Source: Saprospiraceae bacterium (lineage in GTDB: Bacteria; Bacteroidota; Bacteroidia; Chitinophagales; Saprospiraceae). From it: a DNA stretch of 64,000 bases. The notes beneath the pieces were generated by a model. That model made no database searches and was not told where the DNA came from. It worked only from the letters and a program-made list of their open reading frames with translations. Both the position numbers and the translations under genes were made by a program. Below, one piece after another: positions 1 to 12,445 of the stretch; positions within the stretch are counted from its first letter, which is position 1, and each line of letters begins with the position of its first letter. Where the stretch lies: NCBI GenBank assembly GCA_019187225.1, contig JABAQQ010000023.1, positions 124,001 through 188,000 of the forward strand, given 5' to 3'.

Positions 1-46
1 GAAAAGAAGGTCATTGTTCGTCTCACCGCTTAAAAATCAAATCCAT

Positions 47-2842
47 ATGAAAAAGAAAACAACCGACATACTCGGTCTCCTGCTATTGGGCGTGCTCGCA
101 GCGGTGGCAATCGGGATCGGAATAAAAACAGACCATTCATCTGAAGGCAGGGAGGAAAAAGAAGAAGCGGCAACACTTCGCGGGCGCGTCGCCGGGCGCT
201 ATGCCCAGGAGTTCCTGATGACACGCGACCTGGCGACCAATACCATCCCACGCGAACGGCTCTTGAAAGCGTACGCCAAAGCCCAGGAAAAACGCGCCGA
301 AATGGCCATGAAAGACAGTGCCATTCCGGTTTACTGGGAGGAACGGGGCCCAACCAATGTGGGCGGACGCACCCGCGGATTGCTCATTGATGCCAACGAC
401 GCCACGGGCCGAACTGTCTGGGCGGCAGGCGTGGCCGGCGGTCTCTGGCGCACGACAAACATTGACGCCGGTATTCCCACCTGGACGAATGTGGATGATT
501 TTTTCGACAACCTGGCCATCACTACCATCGCTCAGGACCCCTCGAACGCGAACATGCTATATTTCGGCACCGGTGAACGGGGTTTTGGCAACGCCGACGG
601 TGTCCGGGGCCTGGGAATCTGGCGTTCTTTGGATGGCGGCGCCAACTGGGAATTTGTGCCTGCCACCAACGCTCCCGCCTTCCAGATCGTCAATAAGATC
701 GTGATAGACAACACGGGGCGCATCTATGCCGCTACTGCCAGCGGTTTGTTCCGTTCGTCGGACGGCGGCATCACCTGGCCGCAAATCCTCGGCACCGGAT
801 TTTCAGCCGTCGGCAACAACGTGCAGGATTTTGAGATTGCCGCCAACGGTGATCTTTTTGCCGCTATCAACAGCGATGGCATTTACCGCTCGCAAGGCGG
901 CGGCCCCTGGACCCTGCTCTCGACCAACCTTCCCGCTACCGGCACCTATGGCCGCATCGAACTGGCCTGTGCTCCCAACAACGCCAACGTCGTGTATGCC
1001 GCCTTTGAAGACGTTACGCAGACGAACAACACCAATCCCTGCCTGACCATCCGGCATTCGACCAATGGCGGCAATACCTGGACGGTGCGCACCGTACCCA
1101 ATCTCGGTATTTTCTGCTGGTATGCATTTATCATGGCCGTGGACCCGAACAATTCCAACCGGGTATGGGCCGGTGACCAGAGTTTGTTCGTATCTGCTGA
1201 TGCGGGCATCAACTGGACGGGAGTCGGCGGGGTGCATGTGGATCACCATGCCATTGTGTACCGCTCCGGCAATTCGGATGATATGGTGTTTGGCAACGAC
1301 GGCGGCGTATACCGCTCTACCAACGGTTCGGCAGCCAATCCGACATTGACCCAAAAGAACAACAGTTACAATGTGACACAATTCTACGCCAATGCCCTGC
1401 ACCCGGCGAGCGGCTCCAACTACTTCCTCGGCGGCACACAGGACAATGGCACTCAGCGATTTACGTTGCCCGGCATCGGCGCTACGGACGAGCCTACCGG
1501 CAACGACGGCGCCTTTTGTTTCATTGACCAGAACGAGCCGGATACCCAGATCACGGGGTCGCAAAACCGGTTGTTTTTTATTTCAACCGACGGCGGCGCC
1601 AGTTTCGGCAATCTGATCGGCGGGAAGAATGGAACGCTGTTCATCACGCCTGCCGATTACGACGACACAAACAACATATTTTATTTTTCGGACGGACGGG
1701 ATACATTGGGCAGGATCACGGATGTCGGTGGCGCGAACACGACCACTTTCGAGACCGTCGTTGCTTTGAACAACAGCAGGATCAGTGCCTTCGCCGTTTC
1801 TCCCAATACGGCAAACCGCTTGTTTGTCGCCAGCGAAACCGGCAGGTTGCTGCGTATAGACAACGCCCACCAATCCGGGGCAGTCACCGTGACAACACTT
1901 ACATCGCCGGTGAATGCTTATATCTCCTGCATCATCGTGGAACCCGGCAACGACAATCGCCTCATCGCCACCTGCTCGAACTACGGCCAGAACAGCGTCC
2001 TGGAATCCACTGACGGCGGCACTACCTGGGTGGACCTCGACAACGACCTGCCCGATATGCCGGTGCGCTGGGCAATGTTCCACCCTTTCGATACCGACAA
2101 GCTGCTGCTCGCCACGGAGTTGGGTGTGTGGAGCACCGACGACCTCGACGGGGTGAACACGCAGTGGTGGCCGACCAATAACTTCGGCCTTGCCAATGTG
2201 CGGGTGGATATGATGCAATACCGCCCATCCGACCACCTCGTGGCCGCTGCCACGCACGGCCGCGGGATGTATACGACCGATTACTTTACCCTGCTCAATA
2301 CCTGCGTAGCCAATTTGGCCGTGCCGGGCGCTATTGCACCGGGCATTTATATGGCGGAAGATGTGGTCAGTTCCGACGGGACGATCGCCCCTGAAACAAA
2401 GGTGATCTTCCAGGCCGGTGAATATGTTAGCCTGACGCCCAACTTTTGGGCACAACAAGGCAGCGACTTTTGGGCCCTGATCCTCGACTGCGGTATCGGG
2501 CCCAAACCTTCCGGGGGACCGGCATCCGTTTCCCAACAAGGCGTTTTTGCCCGAATGACAGACAGACAGGTAGCAAAAGATCAACTTCTGTTGTCGTGCT
2601 ACCCCAATCCGACCATGTTCCAATTGTTTGTGGATTTCGATCTGCCCGAAGACGGTTCTTACAGCCTTTACGTTCGCAACATACAGGGGCGTTTGATTGA
2701 AAACCTTGCTAATGAAGAATTCATGCAAGCGGGTCTGCACAATGTGGCGGTGGATGCTTCCGCGTACGAAGCCGGTGTGTATGTTCTCATATTACAGACA
2801 AAAAAATCGGCTGTGACAGCGCGCTTTGTTGTGGCAAAATAA
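47..2842 (+). CDS. Secreted BNR/sortilin-type beta-propeller protein with T9SS type A sorting domain
   Basis: Predicted exported cell-surface or secreted protein of 931 residues. The ATG at 47 is preferred over an upstream in-frame TTG because it starts a clean signal anchor (MKKKT, then LLLLGVLAAVAIG). Residues of about 100-740 carry Asp-box/BNR-like repeats (RSLDGGANW, RSSDGGITW, STNGGNTW, SADAGINW, STDGGTTW), the pattern of sortilin/sialidase-type propellers. A segment near 755-815 looks like the 3-coathanger stack domain that often precedes sorting signals. The last ~80 residues (SCYPNPT, then GVYVLILQT and a basic end) are a T9SS type A C-terminal domain. Family knowledge: such proteins are exported by T9SS and bound to or released from the surface. 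The substrate is unknown, and no glycosidase activity is claimed. The window begins just upstream, so its promoter may lie outside. Confidence 0.85.
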   Translation: MKKKTTDILGLLLLGVLAAVAIGIGIKTDHSSEGREEKEEAATLRGRVAGRYAQEFLMTRDLATNTIPRERLLKAYAKAQEKRAEMAMKDSAIPVYWEERGPTNVGGRTRGLLIDANDATGRTVWAAGVAGGLWRTTNIDAGIPTWTNVDDFFDNLAITTIAQDPSNANMLYFGTGERGFGNADGVRGLGIWRSLDGGANWEFVPATNAPAFQIVNKIVIDNTGRIYAATASGLFRSSDGGITWPQILGTGFSAVGNNVQDFEIAANGDLFAAINSDGIYRSQGGGPWTLLSTNLPATGTYGRIELACAPNNANVVYAAFEDVTQTNNTNPCLTIRHSTNGGNTWTVRTVPNLGIFCWYAFIMAVDPNNSNRVWAGDQSLFVSADAGINWTGVGGVHVDHHAIVYRSGNSDDMVFGNDGGVYRSTNGSAANPTLTQKNNSYNVTQFYANALHPASGSNYFLGGTQDNGTQRFTLPGIGATDEPTGNDGAFCFIDQNEPDTQITGSQNRLFFISTDGGASFGNLIGGKNGTLFITPADYDDTNNIFYFSDGRDTLGRITDVGGANTTTFETVVALNNSRISAFAVSPNTANRLFVASETGRLLRIDNAHQSGAVTVTTLTSPVNAYISCIIVEPGNDNRLIATCSNYGQNSVLESTDGGTTWVDLDNDLPDMPVRWAMFHPFDTDKLLLATELGVWSTDDLDGVNTQWWPTNNFGLANVRVDMMQYRPSDHLVAAATHGRGMYTTDYFTLLNTCVANLAVPGAIAPGIYMAEDVVSSDGTIAPETKVIFQAGEYVSLTPNFWAQQGSDFWALILDCGIGPKPSGGPASVSQQGVFARMTDRQVAKDQLLLSCYPNPTMFQLFVDFDLPEDGSYSLYVRNIQGRLIENLANEEFMQAGLHNVAVDASAYEAGVYVLILQTKKSAVTARFVVAK

Positions 2843-2925
2843 ACAATGAAGGGAAAACAGCGAGGCGAAACCCGAGCCGGGAAACTGGGCCCGAAGAGGT
2901 AGCGCAGAGCAGTTTCCTGCTGATC

Positions 2926-3001
2926 TTCGCAGAAAAAAACGCGCAGATTTCCGCAGATTGAGCTTAAAATCTGCGGAAATCTGCGCGTTTTTTTCTGCGA
3001 A
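2926..3001. terminator. Perfect 34-bp inverted repeat, likely bidirectional terminator
   Basis: The arms 2926-2959 and 2968-3001 are exact reverse complements with an 8-base loop. Each arm contains the word CGCAGATTTCCGCAGATT and a run of seven A (left) or seven T (right), so a hairpin followed by a U-run could form on either strand. It lies between two convergent genes. The word CGCAGATTT recurs in the array at 63494-63685, so this belongs with the short-word intergenic repeats of the window as well as looking like a terminator. Confidence 0.75.
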
Positions 3002-3055
3002 ATCTGCGGGAAATCCGGAGCGCCCCTATGGGAGTTTAAGAAGGATTATAAAGGC

Positions 3056-5743
<2,688 letters not shown>

Positions 5744-5813
5744 GGGTGAGAAGGTGAAGCCCGCCTTCGCCAAGGCTTCGGCGGGTAAAAGTGAGAGGTG
5801 TGAGGGTCATTGG

Positions 5814-5836
5814 GGTCATTAAAGGCCATTGGGGTT
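5814..5836. repeat. Single-arm TCATT-word repeat in aceE leader
   Basis: Three tandem near-copies of the word GGTCATTGG/GGTCATTAA/GGCCATTGG. The same word family builds the hairpins at 57834-57927 and 59962-60040. No opposite arm is evident here, so this is either a solo or a decayed copy. Confidence 0.5.
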
Positions 5837-5925
5837 GACGGCAGTCAGATTGAAAAGCCGCGCAAAATTAGACGTTTTTGTGAAAATGAAGTGCGCGAAG
5901 GCATATATGGACTTTGTGCGGATTG

Positions 5926-8706
5926 TTAATTTTTACACACAAATTCATCCAGATTGAACACTGCATTCGCCACCAATACAAGTGCTGCCGTTTCGGGGGC
6001 ATCGTAGCGTGGGTCGCACCCTGTCATTTCGCCGCGCATGGCAGGATTGCGCCGGTAGGATTCGACTGCTGTGGCATACAGTTTTTTCAGGCTTTCCAAC
6101 TTGGGCGCGGTGATGGTTTGCCCGGTCGCCTTTTCAAAGAGGCGCGCGATCTGTTGTTCCACCGCTTCATTTTTGTCTTCTTCACTGATTTTCAGCGCTA
6201 AGTGTCGCGCAGCCTCCACGTATACCGAGTCGTTGAGCATGACCAGCGCCTGCAAAGGTGTATTCGTTCGAATCCGCCGCGCCACGCACACTTCCCGCGC
6301 CACACCGTCGAAAGTGAGCGCGGAAGGATAGGGGCTGCTGCGTTTCCAATAAGTATAAACGGCCCGGCGGTATTGGTCTTCTCCCTTGCTTTGTTGCCAG
6401 GTGCCGCCGTTCCAGGGTGATTGCCACACGCCGTAAGGTTGGAAAGGCATCACGCCGGAGCCATACATTTTTTCGCTGAGCAGGCCGCTCACCTGTAAGA
6501 CCTGGTCGCGAAGCTGTTCGGCATTCAGACGAACGCGACTGCCTCGGGCATAAAGGCGGTTGTCGGGGTCGCGTTCCAGCAATTCCGGGGTAACCCTGGA
6601 AGATTGGCGATAAGTGGCGGAAAGCGCTATTTCCCGCATCAGGGATTTCATACTCCATTGATGGTCGTGCATCAGACGCCAGGCCAGCCAGTCCAGCAAC
6701 TCCGGGTGCGTCGGCGCCATGCCTTGGGAGCCGAAGTCTTCGAGCGTTTCCACCAATCCCCTTCCAAACATCTGCTCCCACAGCCGGTTGGCAAGTACGC
6801 GGGAAGTCAGAGGATGCCGCTTGTCGGTCAACCATTGGGCCAATCCGAGGCGGTTTTTGGGTGCATTTGCCGGGAATTCGGGGAAAATACGAGGCACTCC
6901 CGGTTCGACTTTTTTGCCTTTGACCAGCCAATTGCCGCGTTCGAACACGTGCGTTTCGCGCTTCATGTCGGACGGATTTTCAAGCATAATGGGCGTGAAC
7001 GCCGATTCGGCCCGTAGCAGATGCCAGAAATCAGCTTCGGCTTTTTTGTCGTTGCCCGGGAAAGGTTCGGTGAAGTGGAACCAGTCGAAACTCATTCCGG
7101 CGTCCTCCGGCTTTTTCAGATTGGGATTTTCATAGTGGAACCACAGGTTGCGTACCGGAGGTGCGGTTTCCGGGCTACGATCGAAATCGAACGAAAGTAT
7201 CTCCCTTTTGCCTTTGGTATTTTTGACAGCCGTCGAAAAAAGCAAGGGGCCGTCCGGACTGTCGAGGCGCACCGTCCAGCGTCCGCCGTCCAGATGGCTC
7301 CAGTAGCGCGCGATCAACCTGTTTTTTCCTTCAAGGCGGATGTTTTTCAAGCGGCACACCGCATGATTGCGCATGGTGAGCCATTTGGTGTCGTACAATT
7401 CGCAGTTGGTAAAGGAGTCCGCGGCAATAGAGTAGCAGGCCGGTTGCCAGGTTTTGATAAACAATTCGATTTCAGCAGCTTTCTCCGGTGGTACAGTTTT
7501 ACGGAGCCGGCCTTGCAGTTCCAGGAATTTCACACTGTCCGCTGCAATTGAAAAATGGCGCAAAGCCGGATAATCTTCCCAGGTATCCTCGTCGCGGGTA
7601 TTGTTGAAAAACGCCATGAACCGGTAGTAGTCCTCGTGGCGAAATGGTTCGTAAGGATGGCCATGGCATTGGGTGCAGGCAAAAGTGGTGCCCATGATGG
7701 CTTCCCAGGTCGTATTTACCCGGTCCATGACGGCGGCGATGCGAAACTCTTCGTTGTCGGTGCCGCCTTCGTCGTTGGTCATGGTGTTTCGGTGGAAGGT
7801 GGTGGCAATGTATTGCGCATCGTTTGGGTTGGGCATCAGGTCGCCGGCGAGTTGTTCGGTCAAAAACCGGTCGTATGGCATATCGGCGTTGAAGGCGCGG
7901 ATGAGCCAGTCGCGGTAGCGCCACACAAAGCGCGCCGCATCGCGCTCATAGCCTTTGGTATCGGCGTAGCGGGCGAGGTCGAGCCATACGGAAGCCCAGC
8001 GTTCGCCGAAGCGGGTCGAAGCCAGCAGCGAGTCCACCAATCGCGCATAAGCATGGGTGGATGAGTCCTTTAAAAACATCTTCGCCAGTGTGTCCGGGGC
8101 GGGCATACCGATCAGATCGAGGCTCACGCGGCGCAACAGCGTGGCCTTATCGGCTTCGGGCGCTGGTTGCAGGCCCTCTTTTTGAAGACGGTCGAGGATG
8201 AACCAGTCGAGGTCGTTCCTGACCCAATCGTTTTTTTCCGGCGATATTAGGCCGAAAAAACGGGGTTGCGGTTTTGGCACTGCGGGTTGTTCCACAGGAA
8301 GGTATGCCCAGTGCGCCCCCCAGGGAGCGCCCTCCTTGATCCACTGTTTTAAAATTGAAATTTCGTCTTTCGACAAGGGTTCTTCGCGGTAAGGCATTCT
8401 TTCCTCCGGGTCGTGGCTTTCGATGCGCCGGATAAATTCGCTCGCGCCGGGATTGCCGGGTACGATGGCGGGCCGACCCGATTCGGTCGCCGCCAGCGCG
8501 TCTTCCCGCGTCATCAGGCTGAATCCGGCTTTTTGCTTCACACCGCCGTGGCAGGAAATGCACTTTTTGTTCAGGATGGGTTTGACCTGGGTATTGTAAT
8601 CTATGCGGCTGGTTTTCAGCAACGCAGGAAGGGTTATGATCGCCGCAGCCAGGACGGCGACAGCCAGAAGTCGTTTTTTGGGAAAATCCTTTGCCCGAAG
8701 ATTCAT
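5926..8706 (-). CDS. Planctomycete-type cytochrome c / DUF1549 / DUF1553 protein
   Basis: 926-residue exported protein. The ATG at 8706 follows an in-frame M further up and gives a lysine-rich N-terminus with a hydrophobic anchor (LLAVAVLAAAIITLPALL). A PSCyt1-type haem-binding segment comes first (NKKCISCHGGVKQKAGFSL, a CxxCH motif), then the DUF1549 (PSCyt2) region with a second CTQCHG, then DUF1553 (PSD1) with WEQMFGRGLVETLEDFG. Family knowledge: these multidomain proteins are abundant in Planctomycetes and are usually paired with a DUF1501 sulfatase-like gene. No such partner is in this window. The enzymatic role is not established; an extracytoplasmic redox or polysaccharide-linked function is only inferred. 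Its 3' end lies 180 bases before the aceE start codon. Confidence 0.85.
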   Translation of the reverse strand: MNLRAKDFPKKRLLAVAVLAAAIITLPALLKTSRIDYNTQVKPILNKKCISCHGGVKQKAGFSLMTREDALAATESGRPAIVPGNPGASEFIRRIESHDPEERMPYREEPLSKDEISILKQWIKEGAPWGAHWAYLPVEQPAVPKPQPRFFGLISPEKNDWVRNDLDWFILDRLQKEGLQPAPEADKATLLRRVSLDLIGMPAPDTLAKMFLKDSSTHAYARLVDSLLASTRFGERWASVWLDLARYADTKGYERDAARFVWRYRDWLIRAFNADMPYDRFLTEQLAGDLMPNPNDAQYIATTFHRNTMTNDEGGTDNEEFRIAAVMDRVNTTWEAIMGTTFACTQCHGHPYEPFRHEDYYRFMAFFNNTRDEDTWEDYPALRHFSIAADSVKFLELQGRLRKTVPPEKAAEIELFIKTWQPACYSIAADSFTNCELYDTKWLTMRNHAVCRLKNIRLEGKNRLIARYWSHLDGGRWTVRLDSPDGPLLFSTAVKNTKGKREILSFDFDRSPETAPPVRNLWFHYENPNLKKPEDAGMSFDWFHFTEPFPGNDKKAEADFWHLLRAESAFTPIMLENPSDMKRETHVFERGNWLVKGKKVEPGVPRIFPEFPANAPKNRLGLAQWLTDKRHPLTSRVLANRLWEQMFGRGLVETLEDFGSQGMAPTHPELLDWLAWRLMHDHQWSMKSLMREIALSATYRQSSRVTPELLERDPDNRLYARGSRVRLNAEQLRDQVLQVSGLLSEKMYGSGVMPFQPYGVWQSPWNGGTWQQSKGEDQYRRAVYTYWKRSSPYPSALTFDGVAREVCVARRIRTNTPLQALVMLNDSVYVEAARHLALKISEEDKNEAVEQQIARLFEKATGQTITAPKLESLKKLYATAVESYRRNPAMRGEMTGCDPRYDAPETAALVLVANAVFNLDEFVCKN

Positions 8707-8740
8707 GACTGCAATGTTAAACAATATCTGTTCATCCAAA

Positions 8741-10621
8741 TCACAACAACGGCACTTTTACGACAAACTGCCCGGCTTCCTCACCTGCCCATACCGGCCG
8801 GTTCGTCAGCAACGCGTACCGGTTTTTGATGTTCTGCAATCCGATGCCCGTTGAAGTGGATGAAGTAGTACGGGGTTGCAATTGGTTTTTAACCACCAGG
8901 TGGTCGTGCCCGGCGGAAATTTCGACATGAAGTGGTTCTTTGGCCGACATCCGGTTGTGTTTAACGGCGTTCTCGATCAGGAGTTGAAGGGTCAGCGGCG
9001 CGATTCTGAATTGATCCAATTCTTCATCGCTCAGGTGGATGTTCAGGTCAAATTTATTTTCAAAACGGATTTTCAATAAAAAAGCATAGGAACGGATAAA
9101 CTCCAACTCCGTGCGGAGAGGAACCAGCGATTGTTCTTTTTGTTCCAGAATATAGCGATAGGAACGGGACAACTGATCAATGAACTGTTCGGAAAGGTCA
9201 GTGTTGACGCGCACCAGCGAAGATAAAATGCTCAGGCTGTTGAACAGAAAATGGGGATTTACCTGGCTTCTGAGCAGTGCGATCTCGTTGAGCAATTGTT
9301 GCTTTTCCAATTGCTCGGCCTTGAGTTGAAAGACCTGCGCGTTTTTTCTGAAATAAAGCATGCGACTCCAAAAACCCAGAGCCAACACCAATATGACCAA
9401 ACCCGATATGAACAGCAGGTTCAGGGTGCGGTTTTTTGAACGCACTTCTTTTTGGTGCGCCATTTCCATTTTCAGTTTTTCTTCATTCTGGGCCAGGCTG
9501 TCGGCCATCACCTGCCGGGCAAATTCCATTTGCCCCAGCTTTTGATCTGTCTCGTTTTTCTGAAGGCTGTCGTTCAGTACGACCAAACGTTCGTAATAGA
9601 TCAGTGCATCCTCGCTTTTGCCCAGCGATTTATACACAGTGAACATACACTGACAGGCGTCGCGTTCGATGCGGGTGGCTCCTATATGCCCGCCCAATTC
9701 CAGGCCTTTTTTGCACCATTCGAGGGCGCCTGAATATTTTTTTTGCAAATGAAAAATTGAACCTATACTTGCGTAAGTGGATGCGATACCTTGTTTGTCG
9801 CCCAGTTCTTCCATGAGGGCCAGGCATTTCCGGTAATATTCGAGGGCCTGGGAATAGTTGCCTTCCTTTTTATAGATCAACCCGATGTTGTTGTACGAAA
9901 AAGCCAGACCGTGTTTGTCTTGCAGATTTTCTTTGATAGCAATACTTTTCAGATGGTATTCGAGGGCATTGGAGAGATCGCCCTGCTCGGTATAGGCAGC
10001 GCCGATATTGCTGTAGGAAAGCGCTATCCCGCGTTGATCGTTCAATTCCCGGTTCAATTGTAAAGCTTTTTGGAAGTATTCCAGCGCCTTGGGATAATTC
10101 TCCTGGTCATTATAGAGGGCCCCAATGTTATTATAGGAAGACGATATACCTTTCTTATTCTTCAGTTCCTCCTGGATGTTCAGGCATTTTTCATTGTATT
10201 CAATAGATTTGTCATAATTGCCCAGATTCCGGTAAGTGAGCGCAATATTACCATAGAAAGCGGCCATACTTTTTTTATCGCCCAATGGCTCCACAATGGC
10301 AAGGCCTTTCTGGTAATAACCGAGGGCGAGAGCATAGGAGCCCTTTGTATAAAAATATGCGCCAACCGTATTCGCTATTTTTCCCTGCCAGGCTCTGTTG
10401 CCGACACTTCGGGCAAATTCCATTTGTTTTAAAGCCAGTGAATAGGTGGAATCGGGATTGCTGTGAATCAAATTCATCACAATGAACTGCATGGCCTGCA
10501 GCCGCACTGTGTCCGGCTGCCGGGTGTCGTTCCATACGTTCCAAAGGCTATCGGTATTGACCTGTGCCTGCAAGGTAAGTACGGCGCAAAATAAAACTGC
10601 AAAAGTGAATCGAATTTTCAT
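8741..10621 (-). CDS. TPR sensor histidine kinase, LytS/YehU type
   Basis: 626-residue membrane kinase of a two-component system. The ATG at 10621 starts a signal peptide (MKIRFTFAVLFCAVLTLQAQ). About nine tetratricopeptide repeats fill residues ~40-340 (recurring SYNNIG and LGDKQGIA patterns) as a periplasmic sensor region. A transmembrane helix follows (LLFISGLVILVLALGFW), then a short coiled coil and a His_kinase domain (PF06580 type) with the phosphoacceptor motif QVNPHFLFNSL, an N-box LLIENAVKHN and a G-box STGIGLQNIKNRY. Kinases of this class normally phosphorylate LytTR response regulators, but no regulator gene is adjacent, so the partner must be elsewhere. The gene ends 34 bases before the start of the cytochrome gene and may be co-transcribed with it. 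Confidence 0.92.
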   Translation of the reverse strand: MKIRFTFAVLFCAVLTLQAQVNTDSLWNVWNDTRQPDTVRLQAMQFIVMNLIHSNPDSTYSLALKQMEFARSVGNRAWQGKIANTVGAYFYTKGSYALALGYYQKGLAIVEPLGDKKSMAAFYGNIALTYRNLGNYDKSIEYNEKCLNIQEELKNKKGISSSYNNIGALYNDQENYPKALEYFQKALQLNRELNDQRGIALSYSNIGAAYTEQGDLSNALEYHLKSIAIKENLQDKHGLAFSYNNIGLIYKKEGNYSQALEYYRKCLALMEELGDKQGIASTYASIGSIFHLQKKYSGALEWCKKGLELGGHIGATRIERDACQCMFTVYKSLGKSEDALIYYERLVVLNDSLQKNETDQKLGQMEFARQVMADSLAQNEEKLKMEMAHQKEVRSKNRTLNLLFISGLVILVLALGFWSRMLYFRKNAQVFQLKAEQLEKQQLLNEIALLRSQVNPHFLFNSLSILSSLVRVNTDLSEQFIDQLSRSYRYILEQKEQSLVPLRTELEFIRSYAFLLKIRFENKFDLNIHLSDEELDQFRIAPLTLQLLIENAVKHNRMSAKEPLHVEISAGHDHLVVKNQLQPRTTSSTSTGIGLQNIKNRYALLTNRPVWAGEEAGQFVVKVPLL

Positions 10622-10744
10622 GGGCGCCGGCATGGCCAACCGGTTTTTGCGGTAAAAATACAAGCACTTATGTACTCGTGGCAATGTTTTGCATCGTGTG
10701 CTCATTCCCATCCAAATATTTATTCACACAAAAACATCCGGATC

Positions 10745-12445
10745 ATGCGCTCATTCACCTTCCTTCTTTTGCTTTGTTCTTTTTCAAGGCCGGTTGTCGC
10801 AGACAACCGCGTCTCGCCAACTATTTCCGAAGTCACCGTCTATCGCTCCGGCGCTAAAGTGAGCAGTGTAGCGATGGTAAAAGTAGCCGCCGGTAATTCC
10901 GAAGTGATATTTGAAAATCTGTCACCCTACATCCATGCGAGCAGCATGCTGGTGAAAATCAGGGGAGAAGCTACGTTAATTTCGGCAGTATTCAGCCTGA
11001 AAACGCCGGGCACTGCTCCGGAAAGCCCGCTTGCACCGGTGCTGCGCGACTCGCTCGTATTGCTTGGCGATGAACTCATGCGCCTCCGCGATGAGCGCGA
11101 TGTGTTAAATATGGAACAAAAACTTATCACTGAAAACACGAGCAGGGTTGGCACGGTACCCGAAGGGCAACCGGCCAAGCTCCCTGTTGCGGAGTTGAAA
11201 GCACTTTCGGAGTTTTATCGTCAACGCATTTTGGAAATAAAAGACCGCCTGCTGCAACTTTCAATTAAAGAAAGAAAGGTCAACGAGTTGTACAAAAAAC
11301 TACAGGCCGATTTGCAAAATCTCCAACCCAACGCATCCAACCAAACCGGGGAGATCGCCCTGAAAATCGAGGCGTCCTCCGCCCAAACATTGGAGATCAC
11401 CTGCACTTACCTGGTTACACAGGCAGGCTGGAAACCGATCTACGATTTGCGCTCGGCTGGTTTGGACAAACCGCTTCAATTGGTGTACAAAGCCAACGTC
11501 CACAACCGCTCCGGTTTCGATTGGAAAGGAGTAAAACTGCACCTGTCCACTGCCATTCCGATGGCCAACAACGACCGGCCGATCCTGAATCCAATGTTTG
11601 TGGATTACCGGTACATCGCATTGTACCAAAAGGCGCTCGAACAGCCTGCCACTACTGCAGAAGCTACTCAGATCGAGAGTGGAAATGTGAATATCCGCGG
11701 TTCACGCGGGCAGTCAAGCAACTATTATATAGACGGCATTAGAGAGTCCGGCTCGATGCCGTCGGCGCAAGAGACCGAACAACTACACCGTTTGCTCGAT
11801 GATACGGAGGCAGAATCCGGACAGGAAGATGTTGTAGCCAATTTCGATCTGCCCAAACTACAGGACATCATCGCCAACGGAAAAGATAATGTCATTATCG
11901 TAGAAGAGCGGGATATCCCTGCGGCTTACGAATATCATACCGTGCCAAAACTCGAACCATCCGTATTTCTGCTCGCCAAGATCACCGACTACGGCAAATA
12001 CAACCTCCTTCCCGGCACGGCCAACCTGTTTTTTCAGGATACCTACGTCGGCCAGGCCTGGGTGAATCCGCAGGTTGCTGCCGACACCCTGCTGCTGTCG
12101 CTGGGCCGCGACGAACAGATAGCCATCAAACGAATTCAGCCACAGGACCTTACGGAACGAAAAAAGATATTCGGCTCAACCATAAAAGAGACCTATACCT
12201 ACGAGATCAGCATCAAAAACAACAAATCCGCGCCTATTACAGTGGACGTACTTGACCAAATCCCCATCTCTAAACAAAAAGACATCGAGGTGGAACTGGA
12301 AGACCGGGGCAGCGCACAATACGACGCCGATCCCGGAAAATTGGAATGGCAGGTCCTGGTGCCGGCCGGCCAAACCAAAAAATTGCGGTTTACTTACTCT
12401 GTTAAATATCCCAAAGGGCAAGCGATAGGGATGTTTAAGCAGTAG
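10745..12445 (+). CDS. DUF4139/DUF4140 (mucoidy inhibitor MuiA-like) protein with a TonB-plug-like insert
   Basis: 566 residues with a signal peptide from the ATG at 10745 (MRSFTFLLLLCSFSRPVVA). The N-terminal part (TISEVTVYRSGAKV) matches DUF4140. A coiled-coil segment follows, then the DUF4139 beta-rich region (AGWKPIYDLR, KANVHNRSGFDWKGVKLHLST, and a C-terminal KETYTYEISIKNNKSAPITV). Around residues 314-333 an inserted stretch (NVNIRGSRGQSSNYYIDGI) resembles the plug motif of TonB-dependent receptors. Family knowledge: members are conserved in Bacteroidota and several other phyla with no defined biochemical role. Its final codons AAG CAG TAG form part of the inverted repeat 12437-12635. 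It is divergent from the histidine kinase. Confidence 0.85.
   Translation: MRSFTFLLLLCSFSRPVVADNRVSPTISEVTVYRSGAKVSSVAMVKVAAGNSEVIFENLSPYIHASSMLVKIRGEATLISAVFSLKTPGTAPESPLAPVLRDSLVLLGDELMRLRDERDVLNMEQKLITENTSRVGTVPEGQPAKLPVAELKALSEFYRQRILEIKDRLLQLSIKERKVNELYKKLQADLQNLQPNASNQTGEIALKIEASSAQTLEITCTYLVTQAGWKPIYDLRSAGLDKPLQLVYKANVHNRSGFDWKGVKLHLSTAIPMANNDRPILNPMFVDYRYIALYQKALEQPATTAEATQIESGNVNIRGSRGQSSNYYIDGIRESGSMPSAQETEQLHRLLDDTEAESGQEDVVANFDLPKLQDIIANGKDNVIIVEERDIPAAYEYHTVPKLEPSVFLLAKITDYGKYNLLPGTANLFFQDTYVGQAWVNPQVAADTLLLSLGRDEQIAIKRIQPQDLTERKKIFGSTIKETYTYEISIKNNKSAPITVDVLDQIPISKQKDIEVELEDRGSAQYDADPGKLEWQVLVPAGQTKKLRFTYSVKYPKGQAIGMFKQ

Noticed and set aside
803-1564. Long antisense ORF inside the propeller gene, and similar ones at 1583-2740, 3677-4681, 15982-16899, 50237-51148 and 60813-62030
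   Set aside because: These are antisense shadows of well-supported genes with normal domain content; no signal peptides or motifs were seen in them.
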